Source of the DNA: Cryptomeria japonica | Taxonomy: Eukaryota; Streptophyta; Pinopsida; Cupressales; Cupressaceae | NCBI RefSeq assembly: GCF_030272615.1 | Contig: NC_081406.1 | Span: 218,496,997-218,560,996 of the forward strand | Reading direction: 5' to 3' | DNA: 64,000 nucleotides | Part shown: positions 45,640 to 57,810 of the stretch, one piece after another | Layout: the number at the start of each line of letters is the position of its first letter | How positions within the stretch are numbered: position 1 is the first letter of the stretch | Position numbers and translations under genes: made by a program | The notes under the pieces: model-generated | Told to the model about the DNA's origin: nothing | The model's database searches: none | The model's input: the letters and a program-made list of their open reading frames with translations, nothing else

Positions 45640-46629
45640 ATCTTTAGAGTGATTCAGTCTTACATACTGGGGTGTCTTCGTTTGTTGTTGTTCCTCAGTT
45701 GTAGTGGAATTTTCAGATGATACCAGTGTGCTCAGTTTAGGCTCATTTGTCAGTATTTATGTTGCTAGTTCAGAGTCTATATACCTTAAAGTTCCTCTAA
45801 ATTTTTCATCAATCTTCACATTTGTACTCTCAACAATTTTCTGCAATCTCTTGTTAAAACATCTATATGCCTTTCTCTTAGAAGAATAACCAAGAAATAT
45901 TCTTTCATCACTTCTAGGATCAAATTTGCCAATATACTCATCTCTTATAATATAGCATTTACTTCCAAATATTCTGAAATATTTAAGAGTAGGAGTAATA
46001 CCAAACCATAGTTCATGAGGTGTCTTACCAGTTTCTTCTTTGATGTGAACTTTGTTGAATGTATAGAGTGTTGTACTTATAGCCTCTCTCTAATATACAT
46101 GTGGTAGATTTGCTTCAGATAAAATACTTCTAGCTGCATCCAAGATTGTTATGTTTTTCCTTTCTACAACTCCATTCTACTGTGGCATCCGGGGTGCTGA
46201 TAACTATCTTCTGATTCCATTCACTTCACAGAATGTATTAAATTCCTTAGATGTAAATTCACCTCCTTGATCTAGTCTCAGACATTTGATTTTCTTACCG
46301 GTTTCATTCTCTACCATTGCCTTGAATAGTTTGAATTTCCCAGTGCTTCTGATTTTTCTCTGAGAAAAGTAACCCAACGCATTCTAGAATAGTCATCAAT
46401 GATTAGCATGAAATATCTATCACCTTGTAAGCTTTTAGTTCTAGCTAGACCACATAAATCAGTATGGATTAAGTCAAGAGCATTATTGGATTTTTTTGGA
46501 ATACTTTTAAAAGATGCTCTAACTTGTTTCCAAATTGAAATTCCTTACATACCAGATTGTGAGGCTTAACAATCTTAGGTAAATCTCTATCTGCCTTAGT
46601 AGTATTGATTTTCACAATGCAATCAAAAT
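45640..46629 (-). pseudogene. Element H integrase (heavily decayed)
   Basis: In the position of Copia integrase. Many stops and shifts interrupt it, but fragments in several minus-strand frames still align to the family order: the pre-integrase end near 46560, the DDE core around 46200-46450, and the C-terminal ERIFLGY-like segment near 45890. The zinc-binding and DDE residues cannot all be placed by eye. Integrase inserts the cDNA into host DNA. Confidence 0.6.
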
Positions 46630-47355
46630 TTACATGACACTTTCATCAATATGTGCAATCAAGCATGTCTTTTCACTATTATTCAAATGAAAGATATTAC
46701 CTCTAGTTTGATTACCGGTTGCAATTTCCAAACCAGTTTTGTTCATGATTTTGCATTTCCCATTCTTGAATTGTAACTGAAATCCTTTCTCAACTAATTG
46801 ACCAACACTCAAAATATTGTGCTTTAAACCTTCAACATAGTAAACATTGTCAGTATTATGCTTCCCATCAAGAGATATAGTACCTTTTCCTTTGATCAAA
46901 CAAGCTTTATCATCTCCAAATCTTACTAGACCTCCATTGTATTCCTGAAAAGTCAAGAATTTGCTTTTATCACCAGTCATATGATGTGAACATCCCGAGT
47001 CAATGATCCATTCATCCTTAACTTCAATTTTTGCTGCCAGGGCCTGCTCTACTGGTTGAACAGTAGGTGTTGGTTGATCTTTTGTTATAGCAACAAATAC
47101 CCATCCATTGTCTGTTGGATCCTCATCAGGGTCATCAGTGACTCCTTCATCAGCAAGATAACAAGATTTGTCTTTATTCTTCTTAAATCTGTATCTCTGA
47201 TATTTAGGGTTAGGCTTGTATGTTCTTCTAGCTTCTTCTCTCAATCTAGCATGTCTATCAGGGCATCTTGAATTCATATGACCAATCTTATTACAGTTAA
47301 AACATTTAAAGGGTGCTTTACCTTCATACTTACTTCCAACTGGACCTTTAGGCAT
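46630..47355 (-). pseudogene. Element H zinc knuckle, protease and pre-integrase region
   Basis: A continuous 241-residue frame with the knuckle CFNCNKIGHMNSRC near 47300, a basic linker (KPNPKYQRYRFKKNKDKS), the protease active site WIIDSGCSHHMTGDKSKF near 46990, and the pre-integrase segment NVYYVEGLKHNILSVGQLVE. The protease DSG triad is intact. Confidence 0.92.
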
Positions 47356-47439
47356 TTTCCTTACAAATAGTGCTTCAAGTTCTTCAAGTTCTTCATTTTC
47401 TCTCCCGTTTTCTTCAAGTTCTCTTGCATAGAAGGCTTT

Positions 47440-47945
47440 TCAATTAGACTTGTCAAATGATGGTGCAGATGATGTTGATGCCTTAAAAGCTAAATCTATC
47501 TTTAGAGTAGCAACATGACCAAATTCCTCAATTTCAAAAGTTGAAAGTTTTTCAATCAATGTATCCCTAGTTACTGATGTATTAGGCTTTGTTCTTAACT
47601 CATTTATAGCAGTAAATTTCATTTTAATCCTCTTAAAACTTTTGAAACAATTTCATCTTCACTCAAGGTTCCTCCACAATATTTAATACCCAAAACAATT
47701 TCATTAACTCTTTCCATAAAAGCAGAAATCCTTTCATCTTCTTCCATTTTCAGATTTTCATACCTGACCCAGAAGCTTTCAAGTTTTGTAATTTTGACTG
47801 TGGAATCTCCTTCATTCAATGTTTCTAAATGGTCCCAAATAGCTTTAGTAGTAGACCTATCTATTAATCCCATGATTTTCTGATTTGATAATGCGCTCAA
47901 AAGTGCTTCTCTTGCTTTGCAATCATTTTCTTCATCTGTAGCCAA
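47440..47945 (-). pseudogene. Element H Gag (UBN2 domain)
   Basis: KAREALLSALSNQKIMGLID, TKAIWDHLETLNEGDSTVKI, SFWVRYENLKMEEDERISAF and EDEIVSKVLRGLK form the Copia Gag UBN2 pattern. A frameshift at about 47620 leads to KFTAINELRTKPNTSVTRDT. The N-terminal part upstream (47946-48150) is more decayed. Confidence 0.85.
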
Positions 47946-48152
47946 GGTAGGTGGATTAGGCTGATTTTGAGTAGGAGCAGTATAGACATTCTTTGTAACT
48001 TACCATATGTCTTTCCCAATGCAATTTAGATGTATCTCCATCTTGATCTTCCATATCCCATAATTGGTTCCATCAAGTTTAGGACTGTCCTTCCTGAAAT
48101 AGTTAGAAGATATTGGATTTCCTCAAGTTGTTAAACTTCTGCAAAAAGAGGA

Positions 48153-48170
48153 CTAAGCTCTAATACCAAT
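48153..48170 (-). promoter_or_regulatory. PBS of element H
   Basis: The reverse complement reads ATTGGTATTAGAGCTTAG; TGGTATTAGAGC has one mismatch to the initiator Met-tRNA PBS. Confidence 0.85.
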
Positions 48171-49224
48171 TGTTAGGTCCCAAAGACAAATGAGAGGGGG
48201 GGGGGGTGAATCAGATGTCAAATAAATTCAAACCAAAACAACTTAACCAGACTTAATTCTTAATACCGGTAGATCAAACTTTATGCCGGTAGACAGTTTA
48301 TCAGTTAATTGCAGTACCGATAAAGATTAATGTATGAAACAGAAAGACAATAACATCCACAACACATAACACCAATATTTGTACATGGAAACCCTGTAAG
48401 GGGAAAAACCACAATGGGAAACCTTACCCACAATCAGATGATACTACTGCAGATAGTATGTGTATACAAATGGGATTTGTACATGCAGAAAGGCCAAGGG
48501 CCTAGAGCTCACTACTCAAACACAAAATAAGAGTCACACTGACTACAATTGGATGGTTAAATCCAATAAAGATGTACTGCTCAAAATAGCATCTTTCTAT
48601 GCTGGATTCAGTACCGGTGTAGTTCTGATATGCCTTCACAAAACCTTCCTTCAACCTTCAAATTATGTCTGTGTGTATAGCTCTACTTATTCTCGCATAT
48701 ACCAAATTATTCCTTCCTTCACATTCGCATTTGATCTTACAAGTAAGATCTTACATTTATACCATAACCTAAGACCAATTTTAGTAGGTCGGCTCTAAAA
48801 GATATTACAATAAAAATAATTTATAAGTAAATCAATAACTGATGCAATATCCGTTTCAACATGTCGGCTTGATGAATTTACAACAATAATAAATCATCTC
48901 CATAGCGTGTCGTGCTGATCTAGAATAGATAATCCTGTCGGTGCTTATCCTGGACCTATTTGCCGGTAACAACAAATATGCAAACACGAATATACCAATG
49001 AACAAATCTCCAAGAAAAAGTGTCCAAACAATGTATTCGACATAACCAAGTGTTTTCCATGTCATTCCAAGTGTCGGTGAACAATATATCCTGCCGATGA
49101 CTATGCATAAAGTCACTTGCTTGCCGGTGAAGATAACCAATTCTCCAAAGTGCCAGAGTTGATAAGTGTTAATAGGTGTTGACATCAATGACAAAACCAT
49201 ATCAACATAACCAAAATACCAACA
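48171..49224 (-). repeat. 5' LTR of element H
   Basis: 1054 bp, TGTTAGGTCC to ACCAACA, highly similar to the left copy apart from small indels (for example near 49100). A run of 11 G lies at 48196-48206. Confidence 0.9.
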
Positions 49225-49282
49225 ACCATCAATGACAACATATTGAAACCAACCAAATTGAGTGTCAATTTCCAACACCCTT

Positions 49283-50940
49283 TTGACTAGACTAAGGTGT
49301 TAGACACCTTATTCTAGGGGTACCAGGATACTAGGAACCCTATTGTAGTCCTTGGCTATGAACTAAATCAGAAAAATAGGCAAGATGATAAACTTCCAAA
49401 ACTAGGTACTATTGAGAAAAAAATAGGCAATCTCGGGGGTAAGGAAGGAGAAACACCAAAATGAGTCCCAATTGTACAAAATTTTATGAGGATACAATTT
49501 ATGATACTACATTTATCCCCCATTTTAATGAGAGTATGACCTTATGCTCATACTCTTGGTAAGTACAAGAAAACATAGAAAGACTTTCACCAAGACATTA
49601 AAGACATAAGAAAACACTAATCCCCAAAGGACTTAAGATCTCATCGGTCTAAAAAATGAAGATAAAAGGAGCAAGAATGATCAACATATGGAGCATTCAA
49701 GAAACAAGAGATATGGCTTCTAGGTCTAGTAAGGATCTTCTTACTATGAACCATACGAGAAGAGAAGAGAAAGACATGACTTCTTGGTCTGTAAGTTATT
49801 GCTTACTTTGATTTATGTTAGAAAATAGAGAGATTATAAAGAAAACATCGTTCTACTAGATAATCTAACAAATCGTGACTACAAAATTGGTTTTGCAGTG
49901 TGCACCAAGCATAAATATTACAAAACAAAGCTTTGTCTTGCAAAGCAATCTAAACAAAAATCAACTACAAAATGGGTGTTGCGACGTGCACCAAGTATAT
50001 CATAGTGTATGATCAAAGTTTACCAAATAAACATCATGGTGTGTGCATAAAGTGTAACATATAGTGGAGTGTAAAGACCCACATTAAAGAAATTGTGTAG
50101 CCTTACTTGAAGTAATTTATTTAAGGTATCACACATGCATCACAAAGACAAGAATGTCATGACAATGGAATGCCCCCAAACATAGGTAAATCAAAGATTA
50201 AAGTCACAAGACATCAAAATAGTACATAAGGGATCCACCATCTAGGGTTAGTATGCATATGAGATAAATCATGCATATCAAGTATGATTGTGCTAAATTG
50301 ACCTCATTCCCCAAAGGTAGTGGAACTAAAAGCAAAATGGGAGAAAATCACATAAGATGAAAAACACAAGTCTTTTCGGGTTAACATGGAAGATACCAAA
50401 AATATCTCAAGGCTTTGCATTGTCCCCAAGTAGACAACACAAAATCACATTTACAACACAATATGTACACAACGTATAGAAGAAATGAGATACAAATAGA
50501 ATAATTTAATGATATGGTTAGTCACTTCGTTGTCTTGTGACAATGGAGCAACAAGTATCATCCAAAGAGAGCTTAATGGAACAAAAACATTTTCCAAGAG
50601 TCACATGGTGGGAAAGACATTACATGAAAGAAAACACACCAAATAATCCACCTCCCAATATTTCTCAATGTCATTTAGAGATGGTGAACAAGATGCTAAA
50701 GGAGCCACAATAGTATGGTGGATAGAGCTATCACTAGTGTCAAATAAGGATGTAATGATTTGATGATGAATCATTATGTGTGTCACAAGGAGCTAGAGTT
50801 AAAGCTTTTGAAAATCTTGAAGATAATTCATGATTAATCTCAACAACTTCATATGTATCATTAGAATTGGAGGAGAAGAAAAGTGTTAGATCATTCAAAT
50901 GCATGAAACAAACATAAAAAAACACCAAATAGTTCAATAA
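49283..50940 (-). mobile_element. Remnant of Gypsy-like element D (LTR end, PPT, C-terminal coding)
   Basis: The LTR of D ends at 49511 (gatactaca), and the PPT (complement of tttatcccccatttt) follows, in the layout of element Z at 56580-56640. The non-coding stretch to about 50700 also parallels Z (catactcttggtaagtacaag; aactttcaccaagacatta). At 50780-50937 the minus strand encodes YEVVEINHELSSRFSKALTL, matching YEYVDVDNHLSNEFSKALIL of Z. E inserted in the LTR of D, so D is older. Everything upstream of its ORF end is missing. Confidence 0.75.
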
Positions 50941-52440
50941 TCATGCAAATAAAGTGATTATACCTTCCTTCTCCTTCAGATTGAACCTTTGATGAAGTGA
51001 AGACGTGCCCTTTCTCCATTTGTTTGGATTGGTTCTTGGATTGGGATGTGTAATGCTCTCCACTACAACAACAACAAAGGATCTTTGCTAGATTGTGATG
51101 ATGGTTGATAAAATTGGGTAAGTGTGGGAGAATTTTGGTATAATAAGGGTATGATGGATGATTGCTAAGCTTACTTGGATAGCCTTAGATTACTAACTTG
51201 ATGGATATGGAAATGAGGGGAGAAGTCTCCAATTTATAGATTGGAGGAGGCCAAAACGGAGGGCCAAGATTGATTTAAAGTGGAGGGTAGAGATTGAAGG
51301 AAAGTTATGGGAAGTATTGAGAGGACAAGGTGTGGAGATCAATAAATTTGTCATAAAGGCATTTCTTGTCTCCACACTCCTCAAGGTGCATGGGGAAGAG
51401 ATCCCTAAGAACATTGGAGAAATAAAAAGGAATTAAAAATTCCTTGGGAAGGGACAAGAGGATTAAAAATTCCCAAATAGAAGATTGCATAGGAAGAATA
51501 AAGGAGAAAAGGAATTAAAAATTCCTTGGAAAGAGAGGGCATGAGAATGTACAAAGGATTTGAAATCCTTTGACATGACCAAAGTAGGTGCATTTAAGGT
51601 TTGAAAGGTGAGAGAGGAAAGCAATTTATGGCAAAGAGTTGACTTGCTCCTAATCTTGAGGATTCAGATTGTGCAAATGATTAAGAAAGGTGATTAGGTG
51701 AGTTAATGAGGGATTAGAATGCAAGTGGGAAAGTTAGGAGGATGTGAGATGGGGAGAGAGAATGAGTGGAGAAATATAAAATTCAGGGATATTGATAAGC
51801 ATGATTATAGAGGAATTAATTAGGCCAGATGAAGATTAGAGAAAGTGATTTGTAGGAATCACTTTAGGTTAAGTTAATTAACTAAATAGGATTTAGAAAA
51901 ATTAATAATTTGGATGACTTTAGAAGAATAGGGAAATAATTAATTTATTGACAAATTAATTATTGGACTATAGTGACATAATTAATTTAATTTAATTTGA
52001 TTAATTTTAAGAAGAATAGGGATAAACATAAGTAAATTAATTAATTATGTAGAAAGACTAAATTAATTAAATACTTTACTTAATTAATTTTAGATGTATA
52101 CTTTTTGCCCCTCTTTTACATAGCAACAAAATTGGCAGCAGGTAAAAGACAAAAAAGATGCCCCAATGTGAAGATGCAGGTGATGCATGCCTACTCGAGA
52201 ATTTAATTGGAAAATTTTAAAATTTTCAATAAATTCTCAAAAAAAGAAGGAAATAACATCACAGAGAGAAAAAGGAAGAAAAAAGGGAGAAATGGGAAAA
52301 GGATTTGGAAGAAGGAGGAGCTGGGATGGAGAAAAGGCAAGAAAAGGGGTTAATGGATGCACTATATAAGCCACACGGGGTCCAAGGAGGGGTCATTGTC
52401 ACACACACAGTTCATAGAACCTATAGAGAGCAGAGTTAAG
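50941..52440. other. Intergenic region upstream of the PMD pseudogene
   Basis: No gene is seen. It holds a cluster of short perfect palindromes (ggaattaaaaattcc at 51429 and 51511; aaaggatttgaaatccttt at 51553), AT-rich ttaattaatt stretches (51880-52095) and a GA-rich run (52240-52350). The right end carries a TATA box. Confidence 0.5.
52363..52370 (+). promoter_or_regulatory. TATA box upstream of the PMD pseudogene
   Basis: TATATAAG lies about 80 bp before the ATG at 52448, which sits in a good context (gagccATGGct). Confidence 0.6.
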
Positions 52441-52447
52441 GAGAGCC

Positions 52448-54270
52448 ATGGCTCACATTCCACACCATGAGTACCGCGCTAATAAGGTTCGTCGATACGA
52501 GCAACTAGTCAAGTATGGCCCACCAATATGTACCTCAATCCCAACCTTTGATTTTGGTAGAATATCATTAATTACTTGCATTTAATGGAGAAGAAACGTG
52601 GGCAGGGTGTAGACGTTGATCACCATTTCAATGTCTACAACAATGGTTGTTGTCTATGGAGATGATTTTCGTCCATGCAGACAGATGATGCTTGTGTAGA
52701 TGCTAATCCAAGGATCAACATCTCCGCTATGGGAAAGGAGGGGAAGGAAGGGGGACTGTCAAATGACATCTTCACACTATGGATCGGTGCCTAGGCAGTA
52801 GTTTTACTGTCTTTGCCTTGGGAATGTCTTCTCCACCACAAGGTATCATGAGGTATGTGGATCATCATCTTCGCATTGTAGAATGATGTAGGGCCTCAAT
52901 TTCAGTATCTTTGCCTGGGGAAATGTTGTATCCACATGAAAATGGCTAGGATGAAAAGTGGAAGGGGTAGGTAGGGTTGTAGGGTGCCCATAGGGTTCCC
53001 TGAGGCTAGAATAGAGAGGCTAATGGGGTGGTTGGCATTATTGGAGGAGGATCCTACTATCCTAGGGTCACGAGAGCATTGGCCTCCCACAATAAGGCTG
53101 TATAGGGAGCTCGGTAACACAGAGAAAACTCTCCTAGCTTGGTGGGGGTTGGGGTTCATGACCTAGTGGCCTTGGATCCAATAACATGCAGTGATGATGA
53201 TCGCATTAGTGGAGCGTTGGCACAATGAGACGTGCACATTTAAGCTACCTACAAGTGAAGCTAACATCACCCTCTTGGATGTTTGGTAGATCCTAAAGGT
53301 TCCTATGAGAGGTTATTCCTAAGTATTGATTAGAGCATGGGGAGGACTACCTTAAGAGGGTATGTTGTACAAATGACCTTCTTATGGACATGACATGGAT
53401 GGTGTTGGAGTCAGTCATGTAACGATGTTAAGGGATTCCTCGACTAGTTCTATTCATCTGCGGTCTGATCAATGGGTGGATGATGCCAAATCTTAGCGAC
53501 CATGGGTTTTTTATCAGGTGGAGAAAATATTTATACTACATGCTTGAGGACAGAGTGTAGTATTATTGTGATGCATCTATTTTAGTCCAGCTGTATCATG
53601 ACATGCATATGTGTGTATATTGAGGTTATAAGAACCTCAGGACTGGCATCACACTCCTTCACATCTGGGCCTAGGAGCACATAGAAATGGTGCAGCAAGT
53701 AGGAGTGTAGCCATGATGATGCATGTATCCCTATGTAGACAGGTATTAAGGGCTACTACATTATACATGAGTTAGCACAATATGGTTTTGGAGGCACATG
53801 TTTGATGAAATGATGGAGTTCACTTGGTGCCCCTACAAGGATTTCAAGAGGTGGTGGAGAGATTATATACTCTCATGGATATGGAGCTAGTGTTGGTTGT
53901 TTGGTTGCATCGTACACATGATAGATCAATACCTTCCACATCAGGTGATGAGACAGTTTGGTCATACTCAGGATATAGTTGGATATGAGTGCACTCACCT
54001 GTGGATTACCAAGGAGATAACTACTTGGGGAGACACCATCAGACCATTCGTCGTGTGACTGGGCTAGACAGGGGCAGAGATGGTAGTCTGGGAAGAGAGG
54101 GAAGGCATTGAGGATCCAGGTTGTACAAGTGCATATACTACATAGTGGGATGCACACAAGCCTATCCATCTTATAGTACAAGGGGCCTTGGAGGTTGATT
54201 AGCAAGCACCTTCTATGGATGAGATAGTCCGAGGAGAGGGTGATGGTCTCTATGAGACATGTTTATAGTC
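52448..54270 (+). pseudogene. Plant mobile domain (PMD, MAIN-like) pseudogene
   Basis: ATG 52448 starts MAHIPHHEYRANKVRRYEQL and reaches a TAA after 44 codons. Later frames keep family motifs: ERLMGWLALLEEDPTIL near 53010, then ALVERWHNETCTFKLPTSEA and NITLLDVW near 53210-53290 (PMD core). Near 53810-53990 are EFTWCPYKDF and FGCIVHMIDQYLPHQVMRQF (the C-terminal VE-W-HLPDRVMRQFG pattern of PMD proteins). At least one frameshift and over ten stops, several at expected Trp codons, make it dead. PMD proteins include MAIN/MAIL factors and TE-borne copies. Whether this copy was cellular or transposon-borne is unclear; no terminal inverted repeats were found. Confidence 0.7.
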
Positions 54271-54566
54271 CTATTTTCTAAGGATTTATTATGCTATTCA
54301 TGATGATACTTTAGACTTTGATACTGTGATGTCACTATTTACTATTCTATTTCCTTAGAAATTATTAACTTTTTGGCTTAAGTTTAACCTTGAAACATTT
54401 CATAATACAAATGCATATGCTATGTAATTATCTATTAAATGTGCATGTGTTGAAAAGAATGTTGATTCAAGATGATTTGGGAAATGTGATTTTTTGTATG
54501 TGCTAACATGTTTTGCAGGTTTGTACTAAGAAAGTGGTGTTATGATGAAGCTTGCAACAAGGAGCA
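54271..54566. other. AT-rich gap between PMD pseudogene and LTR X
   Basis: No gene or repeat recognised. Confidence 0.4.
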
Positions 54567-54571
54567 AGACT

Positions 54572-55171
54572 TGTTGGAATCAGGGATCACTGAGAGGGGG
54601 GGTGAATCAGTGATCTGCCAGAAGTCAAATTCACAAACTTATTCTTTATCCACCAATTAGCAATGTATAACAGTAAAGAACATAAACAAGCAATAAATAA
54701 ACCACATATCCACACCACCAAAAATTTTAAGTGGAAACCCAGAAAGGGAAAAACCACGGTGGGGCTGGAACCCACAATATTCATATATTATGGCTAAGAG
54801 TACATAAATATTATATACATGGGGAATGTACTTGCATTCAAGCTCACTACCTAGAGCTCAGTGCTCCATTACAATGACCCAAAAGGCTACAACCTTCAGG
54901 GAAGTCTCACTGACTTACAATTCAATTATAATCAAGAAATACAATGTAATGAACTCTGAAGTAGCATCTGACAATGCATGAATGAGCTCTGGCTAAGCAC
55001 AAGATCTATGACTACACACTCTCTTCAAATACTCTGTTTCTATCTCAGTCAACTACCCGATTATCTGTGAACCAAATGCACACATGAAACTGTGCTTAGT
55101 CGCACCAAAACTGATCACCACAATAATAATACACCAAAAAGCAAGTGCCAATTCAATCTTATATATCTGAT
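54572..55171 (-). repeat. LTR X, left part (same family as element B)
   Basis: Starts TGTTGGAATC and matches 14165-14770 closely, including tattctttatccac and acaatgacccaaaaggctac. It is interrupted at about 55171 by an F-family LTR; the rest lies beyond the window. The 5 bp before it is agact, so the same string is expected at its far end. Confidence 0.8.
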
Positions 55172-55335
55172 TGTATACACCTAAAATTGGCTATGAGCAA
55201 TTAAATAAATATTTTATATTTATTTAATAATTATTCTTCTATTAAATAATTAATTTGAAAAGATTAATTTATTTAATTCATTTTATGTCTTTCTATTAAT
55301 TAATATTTTATTAATTAATTCATCTATCATATTCT

Positions 55336-56605
55336 TGTAAAGCGGAAAAATCGAACCCTAGTTGTTCTCCCCTCCCCAACTCCAAGGAGAGAGAAGGGAG
55401 AGTCACTAGGGTTGATGGTTTTCACTTAGGGGAGACTTTACATTCAAAAGAGGGGTTGAAACCCACAAGATCCAATCCCATGCAATGCAAGATTGGATTC
55501 TAAATGAGTTTCAAGGGTTAAGACATCAAGGATACCCTCTTTTGTAAAGAATGTAGATAGAAAGATTGAACTAGGAATGCATGTAAAGTAGGAAAGATTC
55601 GCTTATAAATAGAGATAGGGATATGGGATGAAGCTGCGGACTTGGAATTAGTAGTAAAATGTCAAGACGGTGTTGTTCTGCAAATTTGAGCGAAAGTTGA
55701 CGGGACGATGGCGCCCGGCGTGCACACGGTCCTCCGAAAAATCCGCGAAACGAAGGGGGATCTATTCGTCTCTGCACAAGGATTCCAGATCTTCAATTAC
55801 AACCGCGTACCTGCAACCTACACATAGAAAAGAGAGGATGATTGGGGGGTTAGGGATGAGGGGTTTTCCTTTAGGTCAAACCCCAGTTTTGGAATTAACC
55901 AAGAAATGAGAATGCTGTAAATGTAAATGTTTGTAATCTAAACAAGTACTGATACCTTGTTGTAATAATGTTTGTATTCTTACATGCGAAGGTGCAATGT
56001 ATGTAGTATGTTGTATGTTGTATGTGATCTCCTCTTCAATGGTTGAATCTTTGTCTTGAATGCAACACCTAGCCTTGAATGGAGACTTAGAATGCTCAAT
56101 TGCTTGAAGGAATGCTTGAATGCTTGAATGCTTGAATGTTTGAATATTGCTTCCGCGTCTTGTTCTTGCTTATTTTCTCTTTTTCTCCCCCTTCAAATGG
56201 GAGAGGAAATGTAGTTTATATACTTGTCAATTAGGGCTGATAGATTGATTTTCCCAACCTTAGGCCGACCAGGAAACATTATTTTCCAATTTGCAAACTT
56301 AAAGACCCGATGCCCACAAGAGATCGGGCCCAAAATAGGGCCAGGGACCAGGGCGCTGGGCGCCATGGTCCTGGGGGACCAGGGTGCTGGGCGCCCTAGT
56401 CCAAAAGGACCAGGGCACTGGGCGCCATGGTCCCACCTCCCGGGACAGTAGGGTGCAAGGAGGGATCAGGCCAGGGTGCGGAAAAATGCAGTTTTTGATG
56501 TTGTAAACAGGTTTCGGGGTCTCCATTCAGGTTCAACGTTGCGTCGCCATCATGAAGACCGAAATACAGTTGAAATTGCAAGTGTCACAATTTTAGGACG
56601 CTACA
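55336..56605 (-). repeat. 3' LTR of element Z
   Basis: 1270 bp. It contains a GC-rich minisatellite (56341-56440) with three units of the form ggaccagggcgctgggcgcc; the other LTR has two. Confidence 0.9.
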
Positions 56606-56628
56606 TTTAGCCCCCACTTTAGCGGGAG
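56606..56628 (-). promoter_or_regulatory. PPT of element Z
   Basis: The reverse complement reads AAAGTGGGGGCTAAA directly against the LTR. Confidence 0.8.
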
Positions 56629-57344
56629 TATAAGCGTACGCTCATACTTCCAGTAAAGTACAAGGAAACAACATTGAAAAACTTTCACCACGTCAAGGAG
56701 GCAAGATACACCAAGCCCCCAGTGGACTAAGGATCTTACGACTTCGATTGACAAAGTAAAAGGGAAGATCACAAGGGAGCACCATGACTGTCAGTAGTAA
56801 GGTTCCCTCACTATGAGTCATGCAAGAAAGATATCAAAAATTTTCAAGGCAAATCTAAATTTGTCAAGAAATTTTCAAGTATCTTGAAAAGATATGAACG
56901 AGATGTATGCCCCCCTACATTAAAGCAATCGCACATGCCTCACCGGGGGTGATTGCTTTAAGGTAGTGATACATATAAGAAATGAGAAAGGAGCATGTTA
57001 TCACAAGGATTTAGCTCCCAAGTGTGAGATAAGCCCAAGGATAATAGACACAAAGCACAAAGCACGAGGTGACTTTGCTTTCCTCGGGGTCAGTATGCTA
57101 TATGATAATTCATGTATATCATATGTATGTATGCATAATTGTTCTTCATTCCCCAATCAAGGAAGGTCACCTAGAAGAAGGGAACACATGTGTCTTTTGA
57201 GTCAACATGAGAGAGACCAAAAGAGATCTCAATGTTTTGCATCGTCCTCAAGTAGACAACACTAAGGACAACAAATAGAAGAATGAGAATAACACATAGA
57301 AGAAGTAACAAAAGAGAGGAGGAGAGAGTCTGCTATGCTAATGA
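56629..57344 (-). other. 3' non-coding region of element Z
   Basis: No coding signal. It parallels 49520-50700 of element D (catacttccagtaaagtaca; aactttcaccacgtcaagg), so this region is conserved between D and Z. Confidence 0.6.
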
Positions 57345-57810
57345 ACTAGTCTAGCACGTCATCTACCCCCCGAACTTGCTGATCAATATTTCGGGAAGGC
57401 AGGAAACATGCTAGAGGAGGAACATCCAACACAACAGATGGAGCTATCACAAGATCCAAACAAGGGCTATGTTCATATCCCAAGCCACGTTGTTCTTGTC
57501 TAGGAGCTAGGATAAGTGCTTTAGAAAATTCGTTAGATAAATGGTTATCAACATCAACATATTCATATTCACTATCAGAATGAACAGGAGTAACATTTTC
57601 ATCATGAATAACATTTTCATCTATATCATCATCAAGATTTATAAAAATAGGATCTTTAACTCACACAGGATCAAGACCATCATGCATCTTATGTTCAGGA
57701 GATTTCGGCTCAATCGTCAGCTGAGGAGAAAATGGAATAATATTAGTTGAAGGTGTTTTTGGGGATTGCAAAGTTTGAGAAGCAGCTGCCTGAGCTCTAA
57801 GACGACGCTT
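57345..57810 (-). pseudogene. Element Z ORF, C-terminal extension
   Basis: In frame with the upstream ORF after a TGA (57808-57810 region): RRLRAQAAASQTLQSPKTPS, SPEHKMHDGLDPV, another TGA, then DPIFINLDDDIDENVIHDEN, EYVDVDNHLSNEFSKALILA and a final VRGVDDVLD. The same YEYVDVDN...FSKAL signature is in D. Function unknown; the sequence is acidic. Confidence 0.65.

Larger units (their letters stand above)
42608..49224 (-). mobile_element. Complete Ty1/copia retrotransposon H
   Basis: LTRs at 42608-43673 (1066 bp) and 48171-49224 (1054 bp); 6617 bp in all. TSD gccat (42603-42607) and accat (49225-49229) agree at four of five bases. The PPT and PBS give minus orientation. Coding order Gag, zinc knuckle, protease, integrase, RT, RNase H is the Copia order. 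Frameshifts and stops break several parts, worst in integrase, so this copy is dead, but the highly similar LTRs suggest a rather young insertion. It is the only element here with recognisable LTR-type pol and so represents the kind of helper the others need. Confidence 0.93.
31801..49277 (-). mobile_element. LTR retrotransposon E, outer element of the nest
   Basis: The left LTR (31801-32711) and right LTR (37532-49277, split by two insertions) begin TGTTGG/TGTCGG and end CCAACA. The flanks are ccctt at 31796-31800 and 49278-49282, a perfect TSD. Removing the guests (solo LTR F, elements G and H, and one TSD each) leaves about 5468 bp with LTRs of 911 and 915 bp, which confirms the model. PBS and PPT show minus orientation. 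The internal 3.6 kb encodes coiled coils, a zinc-knuckle array and unknown modules, but no protease, integrase, RT or RNase H. It is therefore non-autonomous. Confidence 0.9.
37532..49277 (-). repeat. 5' LTR of element E, split by elements G and H
   Basis: Native pieces are 37532-38119, 42329-42607 and 49230-49277 (TSD copies not counted twice), totalling about 915 bp. They align in order with the intact left LTR. A run of 12 G sits at 37556-37567. Confidence 0.9.

Noticed and set aside
56299-56526. Pro- and Trp-rich ORFs in both strands
   Set aside because: Generated by the GC-rich minisatellite in the LTR of Z.
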